Under the pieces are notes generated by a model. That model was given only the letters and a program-made list of their open reading frames with translations, was not told the DNA's origin and did not search any database. From Ralstonia sp. A12 (GTDB lineage Bacteria; Pseudomonadota; Gammaproteobacteria; Burkholderiales; Burkholderiaceae), in the NCBI RefSeq assembly GCF_000801955.1, contig NZ_JSZO01000038.1:1-64000 (forward strand): DNA of 64,000 nucleotides, read 5' to 3'. A program made the position numbers and the translations under genes. Positions 16,431 to 26,604 of the stretch are shown here, piece by piece (the stretch's first letter is position 1; each line of letters begins with the position of its first letter).

Positions 16431-17285
16431 CTATCGGACGGCCTCTGCCACGTCCCATGCCCCGGTCTTCACCACCTCCCGCACATAGTCCGCAAAATCC
16501 CGCGGCGCCCGGCGCAACGCACGCTGCACACCATCGGTCAAGTGCACGTTGCGGCCATCGAGCACCTCGGCAAACAGCCCACCAAGAAATTCCGCAAACT
16601 CGCGCGGCACGTAGTCAGAGAGCATGTCGACGTACGCGCCTGGTTCCATCGGCTGATAGTGGATGTCGCGGCCGAGCGCGCCGCTCAGGATCTCGGCCAC
16701 TTCGGCAAAGGTCAGCGCGCGCGGGCCGGTCATCTCGTACAGCTGGCCGATGTGGCGTGCGTCGGTAAAGGCGGCGACGGCAGCATCGGCCAGATCGCCC
16801 GCGTCGACAAACGGCTCGGCGACGTTGCCGCCGGGCAGTGCAATCACGCCAGCCAGCACGGACTCCAGCAGATGACCTTCGCTGAAATTCTGGTTGAACC
16901 AGCTGGCGCGCAGCACCGTCCACGCAAGGCCGCTGCCCTGCACGATGGCTTCGCAGCGCTGCGCAGTGGGCTCGCCACGGCCAGAGAGCAGCACGAGATG
17001 GCGCACGCCCGCTGACTTGGCCGCCGCAACAAATGCGTGGATGGCAACCTCCGCCCCCGGCGCGGCCAGGTCCGGTTGATGGGTAATGTAGACCCCGTCC
17101 ATGCCGGCCAGTGCTGCGGGCCAAGTTGTCTGGTCTTCCCAGTCAAAGGCCGGGTTGGCCTTGCGCGAGCCTTCGCGCACGGTCACGCCGTGGGCACGCA
17201 AACCCTGGGCAACGCGGGCGCCGGTCTTGCCGGTGGCGCCCAGGACGAGGACAGAAGACACGGGGGAAGCCTGGACGATCTGCAT
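16431..17285 (-). CDS. NmrA/SDR-like NAD(P)-binding protein
   Basis: Atypical short-chain dehydrogenase (284 aa) of the NmrA/NAD(P)H-quinone-sensor group. Rossmann motif VLVLGATGKTGARVAQGL, VYITHQPDLAAPGAE, and LVLLSGRGEP with the LRASWFNQNF segment. Such proteins act as redox sensors or reductases of small quinones. AGGAG upstream fixes the start at 17285. It is divergent from an AraC gene, a frequent pairing for this family. Confidence 0.85.
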   Translation of the reverse strand: MQIVQASPVSSVLVLGATGKTGARVAQGLRAHGVTVREGSRKANPAFDWEDQTTWPAALAGMDGVYITHQPDLAAPGAEVAIHAFVAAAKSAGVRHLVLLSGRGEPTAQRCEAIVQGSGLAWTVLRASWFNQNFSEGHLLESVLAGVIALPGGNVAEPFVDAGDLADAAVAAFTDARHIGQLYEMTGPRALTFAEVAEILSGALGRDIHYQPMEPGAYVDMLSDYVPREFAEFLGGLFAEVLDGRNVHLTDGVQRALRRAPRDFADYVREVVKTGAWDVAEAVR

Positions 17286-17428
17286 GGCGAAACTCCTGAA
17301 GGCGTTGTGGTGGAAGACGCCTCCAGTATGGAAAGCTGGCCCGTTCCTGATGTGATCATGCATCCGCGATTGATGCTCGATCGTCCAGATCGGCGCACAA
17401 TGGCCGTGTTGTCGCTCAGGATGTCTCC

Positions 17429-18403
17429 ATGACGTTGACGAACACCCCTCCTCCCTGGACCCACATCGACCCGCTGGGCGAGGCGCTGCACTTTCTGCGC
17501 ATGAACGGCGTGTTTTATTGCCGCTCGGAGTTCTCTGCGCCATGGGGCTTGGCGCTGCCGCCCATGCCCGACTGCATGATGCTGCACGTGGTGGCCAGCG
17601 GCCGCGCTTGGTTGGAGGTAGACGGCGAACCGGCACGCCCGCTCGCTCCCGGCGATCTGGCCATCGTGCCGCGCGGCACCGGGCACCGGCTGACCAGCCA
17701 GCCGGGCGTCGCCTGTGCCGGCCTGTTCGACCTGCCGCGCGAGTTGATGAGCGAGCGCTATGAAGTGCTGCGCCACGGCGGCAGCGGCGAGCCCGCGCAA
17801 ATGATCTGTGCAGCCGTGCGCTTCGGCCATCCCGCGGCGCAACGGCTGGCGGCACTGCTGCCGGCGGCGCTGTGCATCGACAGCCGGCAGTCGCCGCACG
17901 CGCAGTGGATCGACCAGACCCTGCGCTTCATGGCCGCTGAAGCACGCACGCCCCAGCCGGGCGGCGAGACCATGGTGACGCGGCTGGCGGACATTCTCGT
18001 GATCCTCGCCATCCGGGACTGGATTGAGCGCGATCCGGCCGCGCGCAGCGGTTGGGTGGGAGCGTTGCAGGATAGGCAGATCGGCCGCGCGATGGCGTTG
18101 ATCCATCGCGAGCCTGCGCGGGAATGGACACTCGGCGCACTGGCCGAAGCCGCCGCGATGTCTCGCTCGGCATTTGCCGCACGCTTCACACGATTGGTGG
18201 GGGAGCCTGCCATGCAATACGTTGCACGCTGGCGCATGCAGATTGCGCTGGGCTGGCTGCAGGAAGAACGCCTGCCGCTGGCCGAAGCCGCCAGCCGGCT
18301 GGGTTACCAGTCGGAGGCAGCGTTCAGCCGGGCATTCAAGCGATTCAACGGAGTAACGCCCGGAGCCGCGCGGCGCAGCACGGCCCCGGAAGCAATGGCC
18401 TAG
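17429..18403 (+). CDS. AraC-family regulator (cupin N-terminal domain), divergent from NmrA-like gene
   Basis: AraC-type activator (324 aa). N-terminal cupin sensor (~residues 10-190) with RAWLEVDGEPARPLAPGDLA and PRGTGHRL. C-terminal double helix-turn-helix: WTLGALAEAAAMSRSAFAARF and LPLAEAASRLGYQSEAAFSRAFKRFNG, ending in the family TPGAARR. Likely controls the divergent oxidoreductase gene. Its stop overlaps the convergent acvB stop by 4 bp. Confidence 0.87.
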   Translation: MTLTNTPPPWTHIDPLGEALHFLRMNGVFYCRSEFSAPWGLALPPMPDCMMLHVVASGRAWLEVDGEPARPLAPGDLAIVPRGTGHRLTSQPGVACAGLFDLPRELMSERYEVLRHGGSGEPAQMICAAVRFGHPAAQRLAALLPAALCIDSRQSPHAQWIDQTLRFMAAEARTPQPGGETMVTRLADILVILAIRDWIERDPAARSGWVGALQDRQIGRAMALIHREPAREWTLGALAEAAAMSRSAFAARFTRLVGEPAMQYVARWRMQIALGWLQEERLPLAEAASRLGYQSEAAFSRAFKRFNGVTPGAARRSTAPEAMA

Positions 18404-20211
18404 CGCGCAGCCGTGCCCGATGCGCGCGCACCTTCCAGGATGATGCGCGCCAGCTTGGCGTAGTCACCGTCAAAGTGATGGCCGCCCGGCAGCTTCACGA
18501 GCTGGACCTGTTTCGGGTCCAGGCCCGGGCAGTTGGTGTCCTTCTCTTCCTTGCCGTAGATGCACATGCCCAGGCCCGCCGGCAGCTTCTGCACTTCGGG
18601 CAGGATCAGCAAGCCCGAGGCGCTGCTCGACACCCAGTTGGTCATGTGGAATTCAAAGTCGGCACGCTTGCCCAGACCCATCATCACGGCCAGCGCCACA
18701 TGCTCGCGCGATGCGGCCGGCAGTCGGTTGACGATGAAGGGCAGCACATCCGCGCCCTGCGAATAGCCGATCAGCAGCGCCTTGTTCTTCTTCCAGCGCG
18801 ACGCGTAGAAGCGCACCAAGCGATCCATGTCGGCCGCGGCGGAGGCCGGCGTGCGCGGGCTCCAGAAGTAGCGCAGCGAGTCGATGCCGACCACCGGCAC
18901 GCCTGACTTGGACAACGCGGCCGCCACTTCCTTGTCGAGCCCGGCCCAGCCACCGTCCCCCGACAGCAAGATCGCAAACAGCTCTGACGACGTACCCGGC
19001 TGCGCAGCCACTTCAATGATGGGCAGGTCCGACACGGCCGCAGGCGGCGGCGGGGGCGGCGGCTTGCGCTGCGCGTTGAGCTTGGCGAAGGCGGCCTTGA
19101 ACGGCTCGCTTGCCGTCACGGGGGGCACGTTGGCGGCGCCCGGCGCAGTCGGCTGCACCGCTGTTTGCACATTCGGCAGCGCCACCGACTGCGCACCGGA
19201 AATCGTGTCGATAAAGGTTTGCGTGGCGCGTGCCTCGCACAGCGGGCCGGAGCGGCGCGCAAACGGCGTGAGCGTGCTCGATTGCAGCGCCACCCACGGC
19301 GCCGACAGCTTCGTGGCCGGCAGCAGCACGACACCCGCGTTCTCAGGCGGCTTCGTGCGCTTGGCGGTGGTGCGGCTCTCGCTCTGGCGACGGCTGAAGT
19401 GCACGCCCTCGCCCTTGCACAGCGGCTTGCGCAGCTCCAGCACCGGGCAGAATTCCATCGACATGGCCGCGGCAAAGATGTTCGGGCGCGCCTGCGCGAT
19501 CATCGCGTAGGCCAGCGCACCGCCTTCGTTGTCGCCGACGAGGATGGGCGGGTAGTAGCCCGGCACCTTCTCGTAGGCCTGCAGGAAGCGGCTGAAGTTT
19601 TCCAGATCGCCATCGGGGAAGGCGCAGTCGCCCAGGTCCGCTTCAAGGCTGGCAAACAGCGCGGGCGTGGATAAGCCGGCCACCAGCGCGCCCTGCTCCG
19701 CCAGACTTTGCGCCATGCGCGAGGTGGCAGGCGTCCAGCCCTGGTCACCCGAGAGCATCAACACGACGGAACGGATCTCGCCTTTGGGTTTGTAGACCGG
19801 CACGTCACGAAAACGGCCATGCGTGACGAACTCGACAGCGCCCGGCGCAGCCGCCGGTGTGGCCGGCGCCACCACGGGCAGCGACAGCACGCCGCCGTTG
19901 GCCGCCTTGTTGGCAGTCACGGCAGCGGCGCTCATCTGCAGGCGCGGCGGCGCATCACTATTCATGCCGCCTTGCGGTGGCACTGCCGTCACGCCGCTGG
20001 CGCCGGTCATGCCCACCGTCGGCACCAGCACTGGCCCCTGCACTGGCATGGGCCTGGGTGCCGAAGCTGCCGCAGGCGCATCTGCTGCCAAGGCCGGCGA
20101 TGCCGTCAGCCAGCACACCATTGCCATGGCGGCCGCAGCCAGCATGCACTGCCCGGTGTGTTGCACTCCCCTATGCCGCGCCTCTTGCGTGCGCGGTGCT
20201 TGCCAACTCAT
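18400..20211 (-). CDS. acvB: AcvB/VirJ family lysyl-phosphatidylglycerol hydrolase
   Basis: Exported two-domain protein (603 aa) of the AcvB type, with two VirJ-like alpha/beta hydrolase domains. The first (VVLMLSGDQGW, VGDNEGG) lacks a nucleophile Ser; the second (LLSGDGGWAGLDKEV, GYSQGADVLPF) has the Ser elbow, and HHFDG near the C-terminus supplies the His. A hydrophobic export segment follows Met23 (MLAAAAMAMVCWLTASPALAA). In Agrobacterium AcvB is a periplasmic hydrolase of lysyl-phosphatidylglycerol. Here its ATG overlaps the mprF stop (ATGA), matching the known synthase/hydrolase pairing. Confidence 0.87.
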   Translation of the reverse strand: MSWQAPRTQEARHRGVQHTGQCMLAAAAMAMVCWLTASPALAADAPAAASAPRPMPVQGPVLVPTVGMTGASGVTAVPPQGGMNSDAPPRLQMSAAAVTANKAANGGVLSLPVVAPATPAAAPGAVEFVTHGRFRDVPVYKPKGEIRSVVLMLSGDQGWTPATSRMAQSLAEQGALVAGLSTPALFASLEADLGDCAFPDGDLENFSRFLQAYEKVPGYYPPILVGDNEGGALAYAMIAQARPNIFAAAMSMEFCPVLELRKPLCKGEGVHFSRRQSESRTTAKRTKPPENAGVVLLPATKLSAPWVALQSSTLTPFARRSGPLCEARATQTFIDTISGAQSVALPNVQTAVQPTAPGAANVPPVTASEPFKAAFAKLNAQRKPPPPPPPAAVSDLPIIEVAAQPGTSSELFAILLSGDGGWAGLDKEVAAALSKSGVPVVGIDSLRYFWSPRTPASAAADMDRLVRFYASRWKKNKALLIGYSQGADVLPFIVNRLPAASREHVALAVMMGLGKRADFEFHMTNWVSSSASGLLILPEVQKLPAGLGMCIYGKEEKDTNCPGLDPKQVQLVKLPGGHHFDGDYAKLARIILEGARASGTAAR

Positions 20212-22874
20212 TTGGAGATCACTCCCTTCAACCCGCCGCCAATCAGCGCGGCAACATCTGTCAATGTGAATAGCGGCGCCAACCCGCCGCGTGCGAGCAG
20301 GTAGCGGGGTTCCCACACCGGCTCGAATTTGTCCTTGAAACTGCGCAGCCCACGGAAATTGTAGAAGCGCGCGCCGTGGCGGAACATCATCCGTCCGAAG
20401 CGGTGCCAGCGCGGCGCAAGCTCATGCTCAACCATGCCCGACATCGGCGCCATCCCTAGGCCAAAACGCTGATAGCCCTCGGCCTGGAAGTGCAGGATCA
20501 GCTTGCCGAAGAGGAAATCCATGGTGCCCGGCGGCACGGTGCCGCGCTGGCGCATCAGGTCGACACTCGCTTCAATGCGCAGCACGTCCGGGCACATCAG
20601 CGTGGCAAACGCGAGGATGGCGCCCTCGCGCCGCACGATGGCCACCGGTTGGCTGAGCACATAACGATCATCAAAGGCCCCCAGCGAGAAGCCCTTCTCA
20701 CGCGCGTTCTGGTTGTGCAGCCATTCATCGGAAATGGCACGCAGCTCATCCAGCACAGCCGGCACGCCTTCGGCCGGCACGATCTCGAACGACAGCCCCT
20801 CACGCTCGCCGCGCGTCACGCCATGGCGCAGGTTGGCGCGTCGCGAGCCCTTGAGGCTGAACTCGGGCAGCGACACATACGCCTCTTCGCCCAGCTTGTA
20901 GGCGCGCAGGCCGGCATCGAGGTATAGCGGCAGCGTTTGCGGGCGCGTCTTGTAGAACGCCGCGCGGCCACCGTGCGCATCGGCCATCTCGATAAAGCGC
21001 CAGATCAGCTCGGGCCACTCCTGCTGCGCACCCACCGGGTCGGCCAGTGCCACCCACGAGCGCCCCTGCTTGGCATACATGATGAAAGCGTTGCCAGACG
21101 GCGAGAACAGCAGGCTCTTGTCGCCCATCAGCGCAAGCGCAGCATCTGCAGCGGGCTGCTTGCGGATGATGTCGGCGGCGCGGGTCAGCTCTTCAGTGCT
21201 CGGGCACGTGGTCTCGCCCGGTTCGCGGCGGAAGAGCTGCCACATGCCGAAGCCCAGGCCCGTTACGGCCACCGCCATCAGCGCGCGGATGGAGCGCGGC
21301 GCATCGCCGTCGAAGGTGAACTGCCACCAGAGCTGATTGGCATAAGCCACCTCACGATAGGCGAAGAAGAGAATCCACACGCAGGCGACAAACACGCACG
21401 CCATGGCAACCAGCCAGCCCGTCTCCAGCCGCTGCGAGAACAGCGACGACGGCCGATCAAACTGCCGGCGCGAGATGATCAGCAGCACCGCCAGCGTGAC
21501 CAGCACCACCATCTCCGACACCGCAATGCCTTTGGGCAGCGCCAGCACGCCGGTGAGCAGCGACAGCACCAGCGCCGCCCACCACGCAGCGTCCAGCCGG
21601 TGCAGCAGACCGCGTGCGACAAACAGCATGATGAGCCCCGCCACGCTGCCGATCATGTGCGAGGCCTCCACCACGAACAGCGGCACGTGCATGCGCAGGA
21701 GGTCTTCGGCTTCATCCGTGGCAGGGGTCACGCCGGAGACGAGCAGCATCACGCCCGCCACCATCGTCAGCGCCGCCAGCAGACCGGGCGACAGCTTGAC
21801 CGCCGCGCGGCCGAATGGGGCAGCAAAGGGTGCCCCCGCGCCCGAGCGCAGCTCGAACACCCCCAGCATGGCGGCAGCCACCACCAGCGGCAGCAGGAAA
21901 TAGATGGCACGGTAGAAGAGCAATGCGGCCAGCACCTCGGCTGGCGGCGCCTGACCGCTGCAGCCTAGCAGGATGACCGCCTCGAACACACCCAGGCCGC
22001 CCGGGCTCTGGCTCAGCACGCCCAGCGTGACAGCCAGCGCGTAAAAGGCGACGAAGGTGGGCAGGTCAACCGCGCCCGCCGGCATCAGCACCCACAGCGC
22101 CGCTGCGGCCGCAGCCAGGTCTGCCGCTGAAATCACAAACTGGCGTGCCGCCAGCGCTGGCGGCGGCGGGCGGATCTCCCACCGGCCAAACAGTGTGACG
22201 TGGCGCTGCCGCATGCACAGCGCCAACAGCACGAACACGCCCGCCAGCACCAGCAGCGCGACGGCCTCCAGCAGCGCCGCCGGCAGGTGCGTGATGTCCG
22301 CAATGTGGGAAGCGCCCCACAGCAACCCGATCGCGCCGAACGCCGTTGTGGACACACCCAGCGCGCTCGCATCAAAGGCGACCGCCTCGGTCACGCGCGC
22401 GGCATCCAGGCCGGCTGCCGTATACAGGCGCGTGCGCACCGACCCGGCCGTCAGTGAACCCAGGCCAACCGTGTTGCCCAGCGCATAGGCGATGAAGGAC
22501 GTGGTGGCGACCGTACCTGGCGCCATCTGCGCGCCGGCATAGCGCAAGCCGGAGGCATCGTAGCCGGTGAGGGCGACATAGCTCGCTGCGGTGGCCAGGA
22601 TGGCCAGCCACACATGCGCGCGTGGCGTGGCCTGCATTGCGGCAACCATGTCGGCGTAATGCACGTGGTCGAGCAGCGCATACAGGCTGTCGAACACCAG
22701 CGCGCCGAGAATCAGCACGATGCCGATCACGGCCCAGCTGCCCAGGCCAAAGCCGGGGCGCGAGACAGCCGCAGATTCAGCAGGTGCGGCGCCGTTTGCG
22801 GGCGCGGGCGCCGCTTGCTTGACCGGCGATCGGTGAGGTTTGGGACTGGCGTCGTGGGACGCGGCGTCAGGCAT
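20208..22874 (-). CDS. mprF: Bifunctional lysylphosphatidylglycerol flippase/synthetase MprF
   Basis: Large membrane protein (888 aa from ATG 22874; a further in-frame Met lies at 22958). Residues ~50-570 hold about 14 hydrophobic helices of the flippase part. The C-terminal ~320 residues form the cytosolic DUF2156 aminoacyl-transferase (MGDKSLLFSPSGNAFIMYAK, LRHGVTRGEREGLSFE, GTMDFLFGKLI). It transfers lysine from Lys-tRNA to phosphatidylglycerol and flips the product, reducing surface negative charge and sensitivity to cationic peptides. Translationally coupled to acvB. Confidence 0.9.
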   Translation of the reverse strand: MPDAASHDASPKPHRSPVKQAAPAPANGAAPAESAAVSRPGFGLGSWAVIGIVLILGALVFDSLYALLDHVHYADMVAAMQATPRAHVWLAILATAASYVALTGYDASGLRYAGAQMAPGTVATTSFIAYALGNTVGLGSLTAGSVRTRLYTAAGLDAARVTEAVAFDASALGVSTTAFGAIGLLWGASHIADITHLPAALLEAVALLVLAGVFVLLALCMRQRHVTLFGRWEIRPPPPALAARQFVISAADLAAAAAALWVLMPAGAVDLPTFVAFYALAVTLGVLSQSPGGLGVFEAVILLGCSGQAPPAEVLAALLFYRAIYFLLPLVVAAAMLGVFELRSGAGAPFAAPFGRAAVKLSPGLLAALTMVAGVMLLVSGVTPATDEAEDLLRMHVPLFVVEASHMIGSVAGLIMLFVARGLLHRLDAAWWAALVLSLLTGVLALPKGIAVSEMVVLVTLAVLLIISRRQFDRPSSLFSQRLETGWLVAMACVFVACVWILFFAYREVAYANQLWWQFTFDGDAPRSIRALMAVAVTGLGFGMWQLFRREPGETTCPSTEELTRAADIIRKQPAADAALALMGDKSLLFSPSGNAFIMYAKQGRSWVALADPVGAQQEWPELIWRFIEMADAHGGRAAFYKTRPQTLPLYLDAGLRAYKLGEEAYVSLPEFSLKGSRRANLRHGVTRGEREGLSFEIVPAEGVPAVLDELRAISDEWLHNQNAREKGFSLGAFDDRYVLSQPVAIVRREGAILAFATLMCPDVLRIEASVDLMRQRGTVPPGTMDFLFGKLILHFQAEGYQRFGLGMAPMSGMVEHELAPRWHRFGRMMFRHGARFYNFRGLRSFKDKFEPVWEPRYLLARGGLAPLFTLTDVAALIGGGLKGVISK

Positions 22875-23214
22875 GGTGGAAAACGAAATCCCGCTGGCGT
22901 TGGTTACGCGCCCGATCCGAACCTGGTGAACGGAATACGGGCGCCGGCGGTGTGCCATTGGCGAATCCCACAGCACGCAGACGGGAGACGGCAAGCATAG
23001 CTACGGGCAAAGCGCCCGGCTGCCGCATGTTCGGCATCGACATCATGCATTGACCCCGACTTGCCGGTGCTGGCTTGTTGTCGTCCGGGCCGGAACCGTG
23101 TCCGACCGGCGCACCGGTTGCTCCGCATTGCGCGTGTGCTGAATTCGCACGATTGTTTCTGATGCCACGTAACACGGACAAAGCCGCCGTTTCGTTGACA
23201 CGTAAGCCCATATT

Positions 23215-23421
<207 letters not shown>

Positions 23422-23693
23422 CTACCCAGAATAGGCAAAGTGGGCAAAGGCGACCGTGCAGGGTGGCACGGGCAGATGTCGACCTGCCGCGAGCAGTCGG
23501 GCGCGACGTGCACGATACTCAGCACATGCTCAGCAACTTGCGGGCCCGAGCAGGATGGTCATGCCTCGCCGCCCGCGGCGATACGACACGCAAACGATTG
23601 CCAAAGCAACAAACGCCTTGTGCGTATTGCGCCGCAAGGTGGAGTCCTGTACACAATCAACACTGCGGTTTCAATCTTTTCACAATTACGCGC

Positions 23694-25211
23694 ATGCCCC
23701 TTCAGCGCACCATTGGCGCCTTTCTTCGGCACCCTCCCCTGCTGATTGCCGGCGCCTCGGTGCTGTCTCTGCTGCTGGCCGCGCTGACGGCCCTGTCGCT
23801 GTGGGAAATGCGCGTCGACGCCCTGGCGCGCGCGCGTGACGCCGCCGATAACCTCTCGCTGATCCTGCAGCGCGACATTGCCCGCAACATCGAGGTGTAC
23901 GACCTGTCATTGCAGGCCGTGATCGACGGCATGCAGGACCCGACCATCGTGGCGCTGCCGCCGAACATCCGGCAACTCGTACTGTTCGACCGCTCGACCA
24001 ATGCACAGGATCTGGGCTCGCTGCTGGTCGCCAATCTGGACGGCGAAGTCATCATCGATTCACGTTCGGTGCCGCCCCGGCGCATCCATGTGCGCGACCG
24101 CGACTACTTCCAGGTGCATCAGGGCGCGCCGGATGTCGGCCTATACATCAGTGAGCCGTTCAAGCCGCGCATCAATGGCATCGATGCCTCGGTCGGCCTG
24201 AGCCGCCGCTTGGCCGGACCGCATGGCGAGTTCAACGGCGTCGTGGTCGGCACGCTGCGCCTGAACTACTTCCGCCGGCTGTTCGACGGCATCAACCTTG
24301 GGCCGCACGCTGCGGTCACGCTGGTGCGCGCCGACGGCACGATGCTGATGCGCCGCCCGTACGACGAGAAGCTCATCGGCCGCAGCATCGCCAGCAGCCC
24401 CGCCTTCCAGAAACGTTTGCTGGCGCCGGACGGCTCGTATGTGGAGGTCGCCGCGGTTGACGATATCGAGCGCCTGTTCAGCTTCCGCCGCATCGGTGAT
24501 CACCCGCTGATCGTGTCGGTCGGCCTGGCCACCGAAGATATCTATGCCGAATGGCGCCAGCGGGCGTGGGTGATTGGCGGCATCGTGCTGATGCTCGATG
24601 CGGTGTTCATGGCACTGTCGGTTCTGTTTGCCAGGCAGTTGCGCCAGCGGCTGGAGATGGAGCAGCAGTTGGAACGGCTGGCCAATACCGACAGCCTGAC
24701 CGGCCTGGGCACACGCCGCGCGCTGGATACCGCGCTGGACGTGGAATGGCGCCGCGCCAACCGCAACCACATGCCACTGGCCGCGCTGATGATCGACGTG
24801 GACGACTTCAAGCGCTTCAACGACCACTACGGCCATGCCGCCGGCGACACCGCACTGCGCACCGTGGCGCGCTGCGTGAACGAAAGCATCAAACGCCCTG
24901 GCGACTTTGCGGGCCGCTACGGCGGCGAAGAGTTCTGCGCCCTGCTGCCCAACACTGACCTGGCCGGCGCAGTGCGCGTGGCCGAGAGCATCCGCGCCGC
25001 CGTGCTGGCTGCCGATGAACCCCACGTTGGCAGCGCGCACGGCAAGCTGACGGTGAGTATCGGCGTGGCTGTCCACCCGGGTGTCGCCACGCCCGATGAA
25101 ACGCCCGACGACCTGGTGCGACTGGCTGACGGGCGCCTCTATGAGGCCAAGGCAGCCGGGCGCAACACGGTCATCCCGCGTCAAGAGCGGCGCAAGCTGG
25201 CGGTGGTGTAA
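23694..25211 (+). CDS. Membrane-bound diguanylate cyclase with extracytoplasmic sensor
   Basis: Two-pass membrane protein (505 aa) making c-di-GMP from GTP. First TM ~15-38, periplasmic Cache-like sensor ~40-290 (IDSRSVPPRRIHVRDRDYF, GLYISEPFKP), second TM ~295-318, GGDEF domain ~335-500 (LANTDSLTGLGTRRAL). Active-site loop is GGEEF, and RPGD five residues upstream is a complete inhibitory I-site, so the enzyme should be active and product-inhibited. No EAL domain. The start is chosen at 23694 because the hydrophobic anchor follows directly; its ribosome site is weak. Confidence 0.88.
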   Translation: MPLQRTIGAFLRHPPLLIAGASVLSLLLAALTALSLWEMRVDALARARDAADNLSLILQRDIARNIEVYDLSLQAVIDGMQDPTIVALPPNIRQLVLFDRSTNAQDLGSLLVANLDGEVIIDSRSVPPRRIHVRDRDYFQVHQGAPDVGLYISEPFKPRINGIDASVGLSRRLAGPHGEFNGVVVGTLRLNYFRRLFDGINLGPHAAVTLVRADGTMLMRRPYDEKLIGRSIASSPAFQKRLLAPDGSYVEVAAVDDIERLFSFRRIGDHPLIVSVGLATEDIYAEWRQRAWVIGGIVLMLDAVFMALSVLFARQLRQRLEMEQQLERLANTDSLTGLGTRRALDTALDVEWRRANRNHMPLAALMIDVDDFKRFNDHYGHAAGDTALRTVARCVNESIKRPGDFAGRYGGEEFCALLPNTDLAGAVRVAESIRAAVLAADEPHVGSAHGKLTVSIGVAVHPGVATPDETPDDLVRLADGRLYEAKAAGRNTVIPRQERRKLAVV

Positions 25212-25296
25212 GCACAGCAAAACCCACTCCCCCTCTTTGGGGGCATGCCACCGGTGTGCATCGCTTCTGCACAATGGCGGCCTAGAGGAAACCGTC

Positions 25297-26313
25297 GTGA
25301 GCCAACCTCCCCACTCCCACTTCGATACGAGCGCACTGCCACGCGAGCATCAATTCGCGGCGTGGCGAGAAGCCATCAACGTTGTGTTCGACACGCGTGC
25401 CGCTGCCCCGGAATCCCACGGTTTCCAGGCCAGCGTGGATGCCTACCTGTGCGGCGAGGCGGGCCTTGGCATGATCCGCGCGCAGGCGCAGCACTATGAT
25501 CGTTCGCGCTCCAAGCTGGGCCGCGACGGTATGGATGTCTATATCCTCCAGTACTACCTCGAGGGCAGTTGCGGGCAGCGCGACGGTACCAGCGGCACGG
25601 CCACCCGACCGGGCGATCTCTTCATCGTCGATGCCGCGCAACCGCTGGCCACCAGCACGACCGACAGCCGCTTCCTAAGCCTGGTCGTGCCACGGCGTCT
25701 GCTGGCCCCCCTGCTGCGTTCGCCCGATGAAGTGAGCATGCGCCTGCTGCGTGGCGACGCACCCATGATCGGCCTGCTGCGTGACCACCTGTGCTCGCTC
25801 TACCAATCGGCGGGGCAACTCAGCAACGCAGAGGCGCAGGCCATCATTCCAGGCACGATGCAACTGGCTGCCGCCGCCATCAATTCGCAGGTGACGGAAG
25901 CCAACGCGCGGGCCGTGAGCGAAAGCCTGTTTGCCTCGATCTGCCGCCATGTCCAGCACAACCTGGCCGATCTCGGCCTCTCGCCCGAAGGGGTGGCCGT
26001 GTACTTCGGCATCTCGCGCGCTACGTTGTACCGGTTGTTCGAGCGCGAAGGCGGGTTCTTCAACTACCTGCGCCTGCAGCGCCTGCGGCAGTGCCACGCC
26101 ATCCTGGCCGACCGCTCGCAAACCCACCGCTCGGTGGCGGAGATTGCCCTGACCTACGGCTTCTCCGATGCGTCCAACTTCACGCGGGCGTATCGCCGGG
26201 CCTCGGGCATGTCGCCGCGTGAAACGCGCATGCTGGCGCTTGAGGGTCGCGCGGCTGCCATGCCGTTCGTGCAGGCAAAGGACTGGCGTACCTGGCTCTC
26301 GCAGATGCGCTGA
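25297..26313 (+). CDS. AraC-family transcriptional regulator
   Basis: AraC-type regulator (338 aa from a GTG at 25297 preceded by AGAGGAA). The N-terminal half is an AraC-binding-like sensor (PREHQFAAWREAINVVF, MDVYILQYYLEGSCGQ, RPGDLFIVDAAQP). The C-terminal HTH pair is SPEGVAVYFGISRATLYRLFEREGG and RSVAEIALTYGFSDASNFTRAYRRASG with MSPRE. It follows the cyclase gene on the same strand, with only a short hairpin between. Target unknown. Confidence 0.85.
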   Translation: MSQPPHSHFDTSALPREHQFAAWREAINVVFDTRAAAPESHGFQASVDAYLCGEAGLGMIRAQAQHYDRSRSKLGRDGMDVYILQYYLEGSCGQRDGTSGTATRPGDLFIVDAAQPLATSTTDSRFLSLVVPRRLLAPLLRSPDEVSMRLLRGDAPMIGLLRDHLCSLYQSAGQLSNAEAQAIIPGTMQLAAAAINSQVTEANARAVSESLFASICRHVQHNLADLGLSPEGVAVYFGISRATLYRLFEREGGFFNYLRLQRLRQCHAILADRSQTHRSVAEIALTYGFSDASNFTRAYRRASGMSPRETRMLALEGRAAAMPFVQAKDWRTWLSQMR

Positions 26314-26604
26314 GGCTGCGCTCCACATCGGACACCCGCATCTCGTTCTTCTCCCGGTCCACGCATCCGGCGCCTCTTTCGTGAGACGCGCTGACGGGTT
26401 TGCGCGACGGCTGCACCGATCAGCGGCCGCAAGCGCGTTCTTCATTGAAACCTCCACAGTGTGCATGCGAGCATCCGGCCCGACCTGATGGCGCCCAAGC
26501 GCTTGCGGCGCGCACGACTATCGTGCCCTCTCTTCGTCGCCAGGTCAGAAGGCAGGCGGACACATCGTCCCCTGCACATCACACAACGACAAAACGGGGG
26601 TCTC

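Noticed and set aside
25229-25243. Terminator after the diguanylate cyclase (CCCCC-TCTTT-GGGGG)
   Set aside because: Only 5 bp of stem and no T-run; too weak to list as a feature.
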